12,520 bases of DNA from DASYSA01 sp036003885 (GCA_036003885.1 DASYSA010000577.1:1-12520); one strand, 5' to 3'. Positions 1-7,512 are shown, counted from the stretch's first letter. Notes: a model not told the origin generated them from the sequence alone. Made by a program: numbers and translations.

Positions 1-2
1 AG

Positions 3-56
3 AAAGGCGATGTCGACGCATTTCGAACGAAGCTCAATCAGCTTCGCGGCCGTTGA
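3..56 (+). CDS. C-terminal end of an unidentified gene (5' part outside window)
   Basis: The third forward frame is open from the window edge to a TGA at 54-56 and reads KGDVDAFRTKLNQLRGR. This polar, amphipathic stretch looks like a genuine protein C-terminus. The other two frames run on into the palindromic repeat that begins right after this stop, where they give repetitive Arg/Pro-rich sequence unlike a protein. Only 17 residues are visible, so the family cannot be named. In transporter loci of this kind the gene before the ABC ATPase is often a regulator or a sugar-binding protein, but nothing here shows that. Confidence 0.4.
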   Translation, partial: KGDVDAFRTKLNQLRGR

Positions 57-59
57 GGC

Positions 60-184
60 CTGGGTACGCACGCTTCCAGCGTGCTGGCTTGCTGGATCGA
101 GCACGCCGGAAGCGTCAAGCTTGTGGATCGGAATTCGGAGCACGCTGGAAGCGCGCGTACCCGGGCGTACGCAGGCGTACCCAG
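60..184. repeat. REPIN-like palindromic element, degenerate copy 1
   Basis: The left arm (62-84) contains GCACGCTTCCAGCGTGC, which folds on itself as a 7-bp stem with a TCC loop. Its inverted partner at 140-162 matches at 22 of 23 positions. A further decayed half-copy (GCACGCCGGAAGCGT) lies at 101-115, and the outer end motif GCGTACCCAG recurs at 175-184. The same arms occur as a perfect pair at 11416-11516, so this is a dispersed element and not a one-off hairpin. It starts 3 bp after the stop of the preceding gene and fills the space before the ABC ATPase gene. Two short imperfect palindromes facing each other match the architecture of REPINs; mobilisation by a RAYT-type transposase is inference. 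Confidence 0.85.
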
Positions 185-203
185 GCGCGACGCAAAGTAA
201 TCC

Positions 204-237
204 AGGAACACCAATGACAACCCCATCCTTGAAATGA
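204..237 (+). other. Shine-Dalgarno plus 7-codon mini-ORF overlapping the ABC ATPase start
   Basis: AGGA at 204-207 sits 6 nt before ATG 214-216. That ATG opens a short frame, MTTPSLK, ending at TGA 235-237, which overlaps the next ATG (234-236) as ATGA. The ATPase frame is open upstream back to TAA 198-200 and would encode NPILEM just before its first Met, the usual beginning of this family, but it contains no start codon there. Two readings fit. It could be a translationally coupled leader peptide, or the true start could be ATG 214 with one base missing between 216 and 230, which would give MTTPSLEMKSISK. Confidence 0.5.
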
Positions 238-1733
238 AATCGATCTCCAAGCTGTTTCCGGGCGTGGTTGCGCTTGATGGGGTCAACCTCGAAGTCCGCC
301 CGGGCGAGATCGTCGGACTGGCAGGAGAGAACGGTGCGGGCAAGTCCACCTTGATGAAAATACTGGGCGGAGTTTATCAGCCCGACGGAGGCGAGATCCG
401 GATCGAGGGACACCAGACTTCGATCCGGTCGGTCGCGGATGCGATCAGCAGAGGAGTAGGGTTCATTCACCAGGAACTGTACGTGCTCGACAATCTGGAC
501 GTCGCGGAGAACGTCTTCCTCGGCCGCGAGCCGACATGGGGAGGTCCACTCAAACTCGTCGACCGGAAGAGAATACATTCCGAAACCGACGTGTACCTCA
601 AGCGTCTCGGGTTGGATGTGTCGAGCCGAACACCGGTTCGCAATCTGTCGATCGCCCAGCACCAGATGGTGGAGATCGCAAAGACTCTCGCTCTTAACGC
701 TCGCATCCTGATAATGGATGAGCCGACCTCCAGCCTCACGCTGAGTGAGACGGCGACGTTGATGAAGGTTGCTCAAGAATTGAGAACGCAGGGTGTCAGC
801 ATCATTTACATTTCGCATCGCCTCGCCGAAATTGCGCAGCTTGCCGATCGCGTTGTGGTCCTGCGCGACGGCCGAAACGCCGGCGTTCTCGGGCGCGAAG
901 AGATCAGTCATGACAAGATCGTCAGGCTGATGGTCGGCCGTGACCTGAGCCACTTCTACGCCCACCCACAGACGGAACCGAAGCCGCGGTATTTCGAGGT
1001 CCGAAATCTGCGAACGAAGAGATATCCCGACAACGCGGTATCCTTCGACGTTGGCAAGGGCGAGATCCTGGGACTGGCCGGACTGGTGGGCGCTGGTCGC
1101 TCAGAACTGGCGCAGGCGATCTTTGGAGTGGACGCCGCAGTCGACGGCGATCTAATGCTGAATGGCCAGCCGATAAGCGTTCGCTCACCGCGCGATGCAA
1201 TGGCTCATGGAATATATCTGGCCCCGGAAGACCGGCGAAAGAGCGGCCTGATTCTGGAGATGTCCATAAGAGAAAACATTACGCTACCTGCTCTATCGTC
1301 CTATGCGTCGGCGGGATTGATAGTCAGGAGCAAGGAAGAGCAGTCAGCCGCAACGATGTGCAGTCGACTCTCAATCAGGGCTCCCTCGATTGAGACAAGG
1401 GCCGGCAATCTGAGCGGGGGCAATCAGCAGAAGGTGGTGCTTGCGAAGTGGCTTTCGTTAGAACCGAAGGTGCTCATCTTTGACGAGCCCACGCGGGGCA
1501 TTGATGTAGGAGAGAAAGCCGAAATATACGAACTCATGCGAAGCCTGGCCGAGCGCGGTGTTGCAATAATTATGATCAGCAGCGATATGGAAGAGATTCT
1601 CGGAGAGAGCGATCGCGTGGCGGTTATGCACGAAGGCACGATGGCCGGAGTTCTCGAGCGAAGCCAGTGCAGTGAAGAGGCAATCATGCGACTCGCTGTC
1701 GGTCAGACTGACTCTCATCAAAATGGCGCTTAA
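234..1733 (+). CDS. Sugar ABC transporter, tandem ATPase subunit (RbsA/MglA/XylG family)
   Basis: This cytoplasmic ATPase drives monosaccharide import through a membrane permease; the length of 499 residues is normal for the family. The first cassette has Walker A GENGAGKST (31-39), Q-loop Q80, a weak signature LSIAQHQ (138-144), Walker B with DEPTSSLT (162-169) and switch His195. The second has the characteristically altered Walker A GLVGAGRSEL (283-292), a full signature LSGGNQQK (393-400) and Walker B FDEPTRGID (416-424). The unequal pair of cassettes is typical of ribose/galactose/xylose-type importers; the sugar cannot be read from the ATPase. The annotated ATG lacks its own ribosome site and clips the usual first residues (see the 204-237 entry). 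No permease or binding-protein gene follows; the next gene, 89 bp on, is an epimerase. A palindromic repeat separates it from the gene upstream. Confidence 0.93.
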   Translation: MKSISKLFPGVVALDGVNLEVRPGEIVGLAGENGAGKSTLMKILGGVYQPDGGEIRIEGHQTSIRSVADAISRGVGFIHQELYVLDNLDVAENVFLGREPTWGGPLKLVDRKRIHSETDVYLKRLGLDVSSRTPVRNLSIAQHQMVEIAKTLALNARILIMDEPTSSLTLSETATLMKVAQELRTQGVSIIYISHRLAEIAQLADRVVVLRDGRNAGVLGREEISHDKIVRLMVGRDLSHFYAHPQTEPKPRYFEVRNLRTKRYPDNAVSFDVGKGEILGLAGLVGAGRSELAQAIFGVDAAVDGDLMLNGQPISVRSPRDAMAHGIYLAPEDRRKSGLILEMSIRENITLPALSSYASAGLIVRSKEEQSAATMCSRLSIRAPSIETRAGNLSGGNQQKVVLAKWLSLEPKVLIFDEPTRGIDVGEKAEIYELMRSLAERGVAIIMISSDMEEILGESDRVAVMHEGTMAGVLERSQCSEEAIMRLAVGQTDSHQNGA

Positions 1734-1822
1734 GGTTAAAGACCTGTACGGGAGTTATTCAATTAGTCCCGGCGATCCGAAGACTGCAGAAGAGATCAGG
1801 CCGAGATAAGAAAGGATGGAAG

Positions 1823-2962
1823 ATGACCAGTCTGAGGAAAATCGTTATCGCCTTGAGTGTTGGAGTCGTTTTTGTTCAACAGCCCTTCGCGGCAATGGGC
1901 GCCCACCCTCGAATCAGCAAACAGTCCTTTGGGACGGCCAACGGACAGGCAGTTGACCTCTTCACTTTGACCAATGCCAAAGGTGTTGAGGCCAGGATCA
2001 TGACTTATGGCGGCGTGGTGGTCTCTCTCAAGGTGCCCGACCGGCAGGGCAAGCTCGGCGATGTCGTGCTCGGTTATGAGAGTCTGGACGGCTACCTCAA
2101 GAACAGCGCCTACTTCGGCGCGATCGTAGGCCGTTATGGCAACCGGATAGCAAAAGGGAGATTCTCGCTGAACGGGCACGAGTACACTCTCGCGCGGAAC
2201 AACGGCGAGAACCACCTGCACGGCGGGCTGAAAGGATTCGACAAAGTGGTCTGGTCGGCTAAGGAGATCAAGGGCAAGACTGGCGTTGGGCTCTCGCTCA
2301 GCTATGTCAGCAAGGATGGAGAGGAAGGCTATCCGGGCACGCTCAAGGTCAACGTTACATACATGCTCACGAACAGCAATGAACTGAAGATCATGTATAC
2401 GGCGACCACGGACAAGGATACCGTGGTGAATCTAACGCATCATTCGTATTTCAATCTCGCCGGGGCCGGGGAAGGAAACATTCTGGGCCATGAGATAATG
2501 CTGAACGCAAGCAGGTTCACGCCGGTCGACGCCGGTCTAATTCCCACGGGCGAGCTCCGGAGCGTGAAGGGTACGCCGATGGACTTTGAGCGAGCGACGA
2601 AGATCGGAGCCAGGATAGAGAATAAGGATGAGCAGCTCGGGCTGGGCAAGGGTTATGACCACAACTGGGTGCTCAATCGGAATGGCGCGGGCGCGAGTCT
2701 GGCAGCTCGCGTGTATGAACCGACTACCGGGCGTGTAATGGAGGTCTACACCACCGAACCTGGCGTGCAATTCTACACTGGCAACTTTCTGGACGGCAGC
2801 ATCACAGGCAAGGGCGGGAAGGTTTATGAACAGCGCTATGGCTTTTGCCTGGAGACGCAACATTTTCCTGATTCCCCGAACAAGCCCAGCTTCCCCTCGA
2901 CGATCTTGAAGCCCAATCATTCCTACAGGAGCGCTACGACATACAAATTCTCAACAAGATAG
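1823..2962 (+). CDS. galM: Aldose 1-epimerase (mutarotase), exported
   Basis: It interconverts alpha and beta anomers of aldoses. The 379 residues start with a probable signal peptide: MTSLRK, a hydrophobic run to about residue 20, and a likely cut after Ala27. This puts the mature enzyme in the periplasm or outside, whereas E. coli GalM is cytosolic. Family landmarks are GRYGNRIAKG (103-112), NHLHGG (130-135, His133 substrate binding), THHSYFNLAG (205-214, His207 likely catalytic acid), YDHNW (278-282, Asp279) and CLETQHFPD (342-350, Glu344 likely catalytic base). All expected catalytic residues are present. AAAGGA at 1811-1816 is a suitable ribosome site 6 nt from the ATG. It follows the ABC ATPase on the same strand after 89 bp and may share its transcript. 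Its role here would be to ready sugars freed outside the cytoplasm for uptake or oxidation. Confidence 0.95.
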   Translation: MTSLRKIVIALSVGVVFVQQPFAAMGAHPRISKQSFGTANGQAVDLFTLTNAKGVEARIMTYGGVVVSLKVPDRQGKLGDVVLGYESLDGYLKNSAYFGAIVGRYGNRIAKGRFSLNGHEYTLARNNGENHLHGGLKGFDKVVWSAKEIKGKTGVGLSLSYVSKDGEEGYPGTLKVNVTYMLTNSNELKIMYTATTDKDTVVNLTHHSYFNLAGAGEGNILGHEIMLNASRFTPVDAGLIPTGELRSVKGTPMDFERATKIGARIENKDEQLGLGKGYDHNWVLNRNGAGASLAARVYEPTTGRVMEVYTTEPGVQFYTGNFLDGSITGKGGKVYEQRYGFCLETQHFPDSPNKPSFPSTILKPNHSYRSATTYKFSTR

Positions 2963-2967
2963 TCGCA

Positions 2968-2994
2968 GCACGCCGTTTTGGAGTGCACGTTTTC
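2968..2994 (+). terminator. Weak hairpin after the epimerase gene
   Basis: GCACGCC (2968-2974) and GGAGTGC (2980-2986) can pair around a GTTTT loop with one internal G-A mismatch. An interrupted T run (GTTTTC) follows at 2989-2994. It lies 5 bp after the epimerase stop in a 107-bp gap. The stem is short and imperfect, so termination there is only a suggestion. Confidence 0.2.
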
Positions 2995-3069
2995 ACCTCT
3001 CGATAATCGGATTCGAGAAATGGGATACCCGCGAAGAAGCGGAAAGAGAGGAGCCGGGGATTCACGCAG

Positions 3070-4080
3070 ATGAGTGATATTCGCGCGCTGCTGCACCCGA
3101 TTCGCAAGCTGCACGAGCGCATTCGTGCCGCGGTCGTCGATGCGTGTGAACGCGCAGCGCTCGATGACCTTGGGAGAATCGCATCTGATGAAGAGGGCGA
3201 CACGATTTATGCGGTAGACCGCATCGGCGAGGAGTTGCTGATCGAGTTTTTCGATCGCGAAGTTGCTTGCCATGGATCGCTTATCCTGGTTGCAGAAGGT
3301 CTATCTCCTTCAGGAATAGTGTTGCCGGACGGCGCCTCTGAATCCGATGCAGTCTGGCGAATCATCGTGGATCCCATCGATGGAACCCGCGGTCTGATGT
3401 ACCAGAAGCGGAGCGCGTGGATCCTGACCGGGGTTGCTCCGAACCGCGGCCCTTCGACAGGCCTCCAGGATATTCAGCTCGCAGTGCAGACCGAGATTCC
3501 TCTCGTCAAACAGCACCTCGCGGACTCGATTTCAGCAATTCGAGGCGAAGGCGTCGAAGCTGAGCGAACCAATCGATTGACCGGTGAACGAACTCCGCTG
3601 CGGCTTCATCCTTCGACTGCGCACAGCATCGCCCATGGCTTTGCGATGATCTCCAGGTTCTTTCCCGGAGCGCGCGAGGAGCTGGCGGCGATCGATGAAG
3701 AGATCGTGATGGGGGCTTTGGGTCCGGTCCGGAGGGGTAAGGCCCACTGCTTTGAGGATCAGTACATATCCAGCGGCGGCCAGATATTCGAATTGATGTC
3801 GGGTCACGATCGTTTCGTTGCGGACATCCGGCCGTTAATGGAAAAATCGTTGGAGTCGAGAGGACTGGCGAGCGGAATTTGCGCACATCCTTATGACCTG
3901 TGCACGGAGCTTATCGCCCGGGAACTCGGCATTCTGATAACTGATCCGGAGGGCCGGCAACTGTCAGCGCCTCTCAACCTCGAAGAGGACGTCGCGTGGG
4001 TAGGATATGCCAACGCACACATTCGGGCTCAGATCGAGCCTCTGCTTCAAGCGGCCCTTGCGAAACGGGGTCTGCAATGA
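3070..4080 (+). CDS. Inositol-monophosphatase-family (IMPase/FBPase superfamily) phosphatase
   Basis: This is a metal-dependent phosphomonoesterase of the lithium-sensitive superfamily, 336 residues, somewhat longer than SuhB-type IMPases (about 270). The hallmark metal site DPIDGT is at 101-106, preceded by a hydrophobic strand (RIIV). Glu76 in LVAEGLS corresponds to the first metal-binding Glu of the usual GEE motif, but the second Glu is replaced by Gly. The C-terminal ligand region is HPYDLCTELIARELG (273-287), with Asp276 matching the WDxAA aspartate although Trp is replaced by Tyr. No signal peptide is seen, so it is cytoplasmic. GGGGA at 3056-3060 is a possible ribosome site 9 nt from ATG. 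The substrate is unknown; a sugar phosphate is plausible from the neighbours. It ends 6 bp from the convergent aldolase gene. Confidence 0.85.
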   Translation: MSDIRALLHPIRKLHERIRAAVVDACERAALDDLGRIASDEEGDTIYAVDRIGEELLIEFFDREVACHGSLILVAEGLSPSGIVLPDGASESDAVWRIIVDPIDGTRGLMYQKRSAWILTGVAPNRGPSTGLQDIQLAVQTEIPLVKQHLADSISAIRGEGVEAERTNRLTGERTPLRLHPSTAHSIAHGFAMISRFFPGAREELAAIDEEIVMGALGPVRRGKAHCFEDQYISSGGQIFELMSGHDRFVADIRPLMEKSLESRGLASGICAHPYDLCTELIARELGILITDPEGRQLSAPLNLEEDVAWVGYANAHIRAQIEPLLQAALAKRGLQ

Positions 4081-4086
4081 GCGAGG

Positions 4087-4752
4087 CTATTGTATTGTCG
4101 CTTTGTTAGCTCGCGCCGACTTTACGATTTCGATGAACTGTCGGGCGAGATCGGTAATCAAGCTGTCCCTGAACTCGCGCAGGGCCTTCGTGTCGACCAG
4201 GTCGGAGCCTATGCCCAACGCTGCGGCCCCGGCTTTGATGAAGTCAGCGGCGGTCTGGAGTGACACGCCGCCGGTAGGAATCAGCTCGATCTGGGGAAGC
4301 GGCGCCTTGAGCGCCTTGATGTAGCTGGCTCCGCCGAGCGCGTTTGCCGGAAAGACCTTCACGAAATCGGCGCCTGCTTTCCAGGCGGAGACGACTTCGC
4401 TTGGAGTCATCGCGCCGGGAATCACGGCTATGCTGTAGCTTCGGCAGCAGGCGATCGTGCCAAGGTCCAGCGCGGGACTCACGATGAACTGCGCTCCCGC
4501 CAGTATGCATGCGCGCGCTGTCTCCGCATCGAGCACGGTGCCTGCGCCGACGATTACGGATCCATCGAACCGATTTGCTACTTCCTCGATGACTCGGATC
4601 GCTCCGGGCACTGTCATCGTAATTTCGAGAACGGAGACGCCGCCCTCTTTGATGGCGTCGATGGCACGCATAGCCATCTCAGCCGACTCTGCTCGCACGA
4701 CCGGGATTATGCCGGTGTCGAGTATTCGACTGATGACGTCAGCCTTCTTCAT
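4087..4752 (-). CDS. eda: KDPG/KHG aldolase (2-dehydro-3-deoxy-phosphogluconate aldolase)
   Basis: This class I aldolase splits 2-keto-3-deoxy-6-phosphogluconate into pyruvate and glyceraldehyde 3-phosphate, or 4-hydroxy-2-oxoglutarate into pyruvate and glyoxylate. At 221 residues it has the usual length for a single TIM barrel. The Schiff-base lysine is Lys132 in GADFVKVFPA (127-136), the catalytic Glu is Glu43 in LEITM, and GAGTV (69-73) and IPTGGV (158-163) form the carboxylate and phosphate loops. It is the last gene of a three-gene operon. Its ATG lies one base after the TAA of the dehydratase and has no clear ribosome site of its own, so translation is probably coupled. No KDG kinase is seen nearby, leaving open whether the physiological substrate is phosphorylated. 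Confidence 0.93.
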   Translation of the reverse strand: MKKADVISRILDTGIIPVVRAESAEMAMRAIDAIKEGGVSVLEITMTVPGAIRVIEEVANRFDGSVIVGAGTVLDAETARACILAGAQFIVSPALDLGTIACCRSYSIAVIPGAMTPSEVVSAWKAGADFVKVFPANALGGASYIKALKAPLPQIELIPTGGVSLQTAADFIKAGAAALGIGSDLVDTKALREFRDSLITDLARQFIEIVKSARANKATIQ

Positions 4753-4753
4753 A

Positions 4754-6349
4754 TTAGAGAGATACGGTCTGCTCAGCCCAGAATTGAAATTCTCTGTGCT
4801 TGTGCTCTTCGGCTTTCGCCAGGACTTCGCCGCTCGCCACGCGGCGCACGTGCTCGAAGACCTGTGCTCCTACTTCGTCGATGGATTCGGAACCATCGAT
4901 CACACCGCCGGCCGAGAGGTCGAGATCATTCGACATCCTCTGAAATACGCGCGTGTTTGAAGCCAGTTTGATCACCGGCGCAATCGCGTTTCCTATGGTG
5001 GTGCCGCGCCCGGTTGTGAAGACAACTACTGTCGCCCCTGCGGCAACCAGCCCTGGAGTTGACTCCTGATCGTAGCCAGGCCCCTGCATCAAGTTTATTC
5101 CGCGATTCTTCGGTGTTTCGGCGTACTCCACCGTCCCCTCAATCCTGGTCGTTCCCGCCTTGGCGATCGCACCCAGCGACTTGATCGTGATGTTCAGAAG
5201 ACCGCCGGTGACGTTGCCGGGGCTCGGGTTCTGGTTGAGTACCGCTCCGAACTTCGACGCGTACTCTTTATACCAGTCCACCAGCCGGTAGACGGCGCGG
5301 CCGGTTTCGGCATCTTTCGCGCGGTTCGCAAGAAGGTGCTCCGCGCCGCAGAACTCCGGGACTTCGGTTATCAGTATGGTGCCGCCCGAGCGTACTATCG
5401 TGTCGCAAGCGCGTCCCAGCGCGGGGTTCGCCGAGATGCCGGAGAAACCATCCGAGGCCCCGCATTTAACACCCAGAACAAGCTCGCTCACCGGAAACTC
5501 GCGCCGCTCGGCGAGGTTCACCTCGGGCAGCATTCGTTCTACTTCTTTGAGTCCGCGCTCGATCGCGCCCTGGGTGCCGCCGGATTCCTGTATACCGATC
5601 TTTGCAACAGGTTTGTTGAATGTCCTCTCGTGTCTGAGCAAATACTTCTGCATCTGTGAGAGATTTGTTTTCTCGCAGCCTAAATCAATCAGTACGACCC
5701 CCCCGACGTTCGGGTGATCGGCGTAGTTCGCCAGAGTGCGAAGCATCACTTCGATGGTGGAGCCGTCCTGGCAGCCGCAACCCTTGTTATGAGGGATCGC
5801 CACAACGCCGTCTACGTTAGGATACTTCTCCCGCTTATAGAGCATGAACTCGGACATCATCGAGATCTGCTGCGCCTCATGGCTGGCGCACATGCTGGTA
5901 GGAACAATCAATATGAAGTTGCGCGTTCCGACTCGGCCGTCAGGGCGAAGGAAACCCATAAAGGTCGCGCGTTCTGATTCCGCGATGTAGACCGGAGCCG
6001 GCGTATGGAGGTTGTCCGGTAGATCGCGCACTATGGGCACGTCGTTTGTCATGTTGTCGTGCGAGATCTGGGCGCCTTGATCGATGCCCAACGACGTGCC
6101 GATGGGTTGGCCGAATTGCAGAACGAACTCGCCCGGTGGAATATCGCGTATTGCAAAACGATGGCCCGGGGGTACGGCCGCTGACACGCAAACAACGCAG
6201 CCGTCCGGCAGACAGACTCTCAGGCCCGGCGCTGTCTCCTTCTTAACGACCGCCACGTTGTCTCTGGGATCCACGATGATGGCGTATTCGCTCAGCGGAG
6301 CATTCGGTACTATTCCTGAGGGCGATTCTACTATGTTGGCGGTTGACAT
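4754..6349 (-). CDS. uxaA: UxaA-family sugar-acid dehydratase (altronate/galactarate dehydratase type)
   Basis: It removes water from a sugar acid to give a 2-keto-3-deoxy acid; for D-altronate this is 2-keto-3-deoxygluconate. The 531 residues hold an N-terminal SAF domain (about 22-100) and the full catalytic body. Landmarks are GFLRPDGRVGTRN (132-144), IPHNKGCGCQ (185-194), LGCE (223-226), KCGASDGFSGISANP (295-309) and EVPEFCGAEHLLANRA (329-344). Cys191, Cys193, Cys225 and Cys296 are candidate metal ligands. Members of this family also act on galactarate, D-arabinonate and L-fuconate, so the symbol marks family and not proven substrate. The SAF domain in one chain with the catalytic part is the single-gene UxaA form. 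It lies 26 bp after the NagB-like gene and 1 bp before the aldolase, in the order expected for dehydration then cleavage. Confidence 0.92.
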   Translation of the reverse strand: MSTANIVESPSGIVPNAPLSEYAIIVDPRDNVAVVKKETAPGLRVCLPDGCVVCVSAAVPPGHRFAIRDIPPGEFVLQFGQPIGTSLGIDQGAQISHDNMTNDVPIVRDLPDNLHTPAPVYIAESERATFMGFLRPDGRVGTRNFILIVPTSMCASHEAQQISMMSEFMLYKREKYPNVDGVVAIPHNKGCGCQDGSTIEVMLRTLANYADHPNVGGVVLIDLGCEKTNLSQMQKYLLRHERTFNKPVAKIGIQESGGTQGAIERGLKEVERMLPEVNLAERREFPVSELVLGVKCGASDGFSGISANPALGRACDTIVRSGGTILITEVPEFCGAEHLLANRAKDAETGRAVYRLVDWYKEYASKFGAVLNQNPSPGNVTGGLLNITIKSLGAIAKAGTTRIEGTVEYAETPKNRGINLMQGPGYDQESTPGLVAAGATVVVFTTGRGTTIGNAIAPVIKLASNTRVFQRMSNDLDLSAGGVIDGSESIDEVGAQVFEHVRRVASGEVLAKAEEHKHREFQFWAEQTVSL

Positions 6350-6375
6350 AAATCAGCAATTCTCGCGTGCCGGGT

Positions 6376-7356
6376 TCAGTCCTCCAAAACATCCGGCAGA
6401 ATAAACGATATGGCGTTCGAATGCAGGCGAAGCCACAATCCCGGGTTCTTATCGAGCTGTTCTACGCGCTCGGCCGGTTCTTCCGAAATATCTGTCTCCA
6501 AAACGCGGCGGTAGCTCTCGCGCTTTGTGGGCGCTGTTCGAGCATCAACTACCGATTGGACGACCCTTCTGGCACCGAGAATCGATGCGGGTCCAAGCGT
6601 CAGGATGCTCGTTGCGCTCCGGCATTGGGCCTCGTCCTGCTCATTTACATCACTTCCCCCGGCTTTGAATTTGGAGATGTGATGTTCGAGTATACTCGAC
6701 GAGATCGGGATGACTCCCGCCAGATCCATTGCAGCCGCCCCCGATCCGGGTCTGATGTACGCCAGGTGTGACGCGCCGCCGGGCTCCGGCCCGAGTCCCA
6801 AAAAGAGAATATCAATTCCTCCCACAGAGTCCAGCTTCTCGACGTAGCGAGCCATCTCTCCTTCGAGGTCATCGGTGTCTGTGCGGATCGGAGTAAAACT
6901 CCTCACCTTCTCGAAGAAGGCAGGACCGAGAAGCCGCTCGAAATCACGAATGAAACTAAACCCATTGTCCATTCGCATCGGCGCAAGCGCATCCTGCGTG
7001 AAGACATGAAGCCGGCCCAGTAGATCATCTCGCTCGCCCGTCCGGGCCAATTCCCCGAGGAGGCGATGCAACGCCTGCCCGCCACGGCCGCCCAGTATGA
7101 CAATGACCAGGTCACCGTCCTTGTCGCTAACCGCTTGCTCTATCTCCAATAGCATTGCGCGGCCGACGGCGTCTTCCGTTTCCTGCACTTCGTAGTTGAG
7201 CTTCTCTACTCCGATCGAGCTAAGCAGCTCGCTACTGTCACGTTCGGCGCGCCCGAGCCAAACATTGCTGCCGACGATCCGGCGAACGATGTTTGGAGGG
7301 AACGCGTCTCTTGCCGGTGATTCGCTCCCGCCGCCGCTTGAAAGTGGTTTAACCAT
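6376..7356 (-). CDS. Divergent NagB/6-phosphogluconolactonase-fold protein
   Basis: The 326 residues appear to carry a Rossmann-like sugar-phosphate isomerase domain related to glucosamine-6-phosphate deaminase. Visible are strand-loop LVIVILGGRGGQALHRLL (83-100), LHVFTQDALAP (116-126) in the place of the NagB catalytic-site strand, IDILFLGLGPEPGGASHLAY (181-200) and SILTLGPASILGARRVV (250-266), matching NagB's ALTMGxxxILxAKxI. The NagB motif DGHIAFNEP becomes ASHLAYIRP (195-203): His197 remains, but the expected Asp and Glu are Ala195 and Arg202, and a five-residue insertion precedes it. About 25 poorly conserved residues lead the chain and a tail of about 50 follows. It is the first gene of the operon, with a good ribosome site (AGGTGAGG just before ATG 7356). 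Ordinary deaminase or lactonase activity is doubtful; a related sugar-phosphate reaction or sensing role is inference. Confidence 0.65.
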   Translation of the reverse strand: MVKPLSSGGGSESPARDAFPPNIVRRIVGSNVWLGRAERDSSELLSSIGVEKLNYEVQETEDAVGRAMLLEIEQAVSDKDGDLVIVILGGRGGQALHRLLGELARTGERDDLLGRLHVFTQDALAPMRMDNGFSFIRDFERLLGPAFFEKVRSFTPIRTDTDDLEGEMARYVEKLDSVGGIDILFLGLGPEPGGASHLAYIRPGSGAAAMDLAGVIPISSSILEHHISKFKAGGSDVNEQDEAQCRSATSILTLGPASILGARRVVQSVVDARTAPTKRESYRRVLETDISEEPAERVEQLDKNPGLWLRLHSNAISFILPDVLED

Positions 7357-7377
7357 TGCCTCACCTGACGCGTGGTC

Positions 7378-7407
7378 ATTAAATCACAGGCACAGACGAG
7401 GTGGCAA
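7378..7407 (-). promoter_or_regulatory. Sigma-70-like promoter of the minus-strand operon
   Basis: On the minus strand TTGCCA (7407-7402) and TTTAAT (7383-7378) are separated by 18 nt; each matches the bacterial consensus at 5 of 6 positions. Transcription would start near 7370, giving a leader of about 15 nt that contains the AGGTGAGG ribosome site of the NagB-like gene. This is the best promoter seen in the intergenic region. Confidence 0.5.
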
Positions 7408-7512
7408 GGCTAATCTCCCCCGTTCAACGCCCTGCCGGTCGGTATTCGTTGGCGACAAGTAGTTTGACTCCGTTCTCTCCGCGATGACATGCAGTGCTGG
7501 AGCCACCTTGGA

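Noticed and set aside
10..237. 75-codon plus-strand frame running through the first palindromic element
   Set aside because: Most of its codons come from the repeat arms and give repetitive residues; only its last seven codons may matter as a leader for the ATPase.
1723..1809. 28-codon frame overlapping the end of the ABC ATPase gene (starts MALKVKDLYG)
   Set aside because: No ribosome site, no recognisable similarity to a permease start, and it is too short to separate from chance; the overlap alone is weak evidence.
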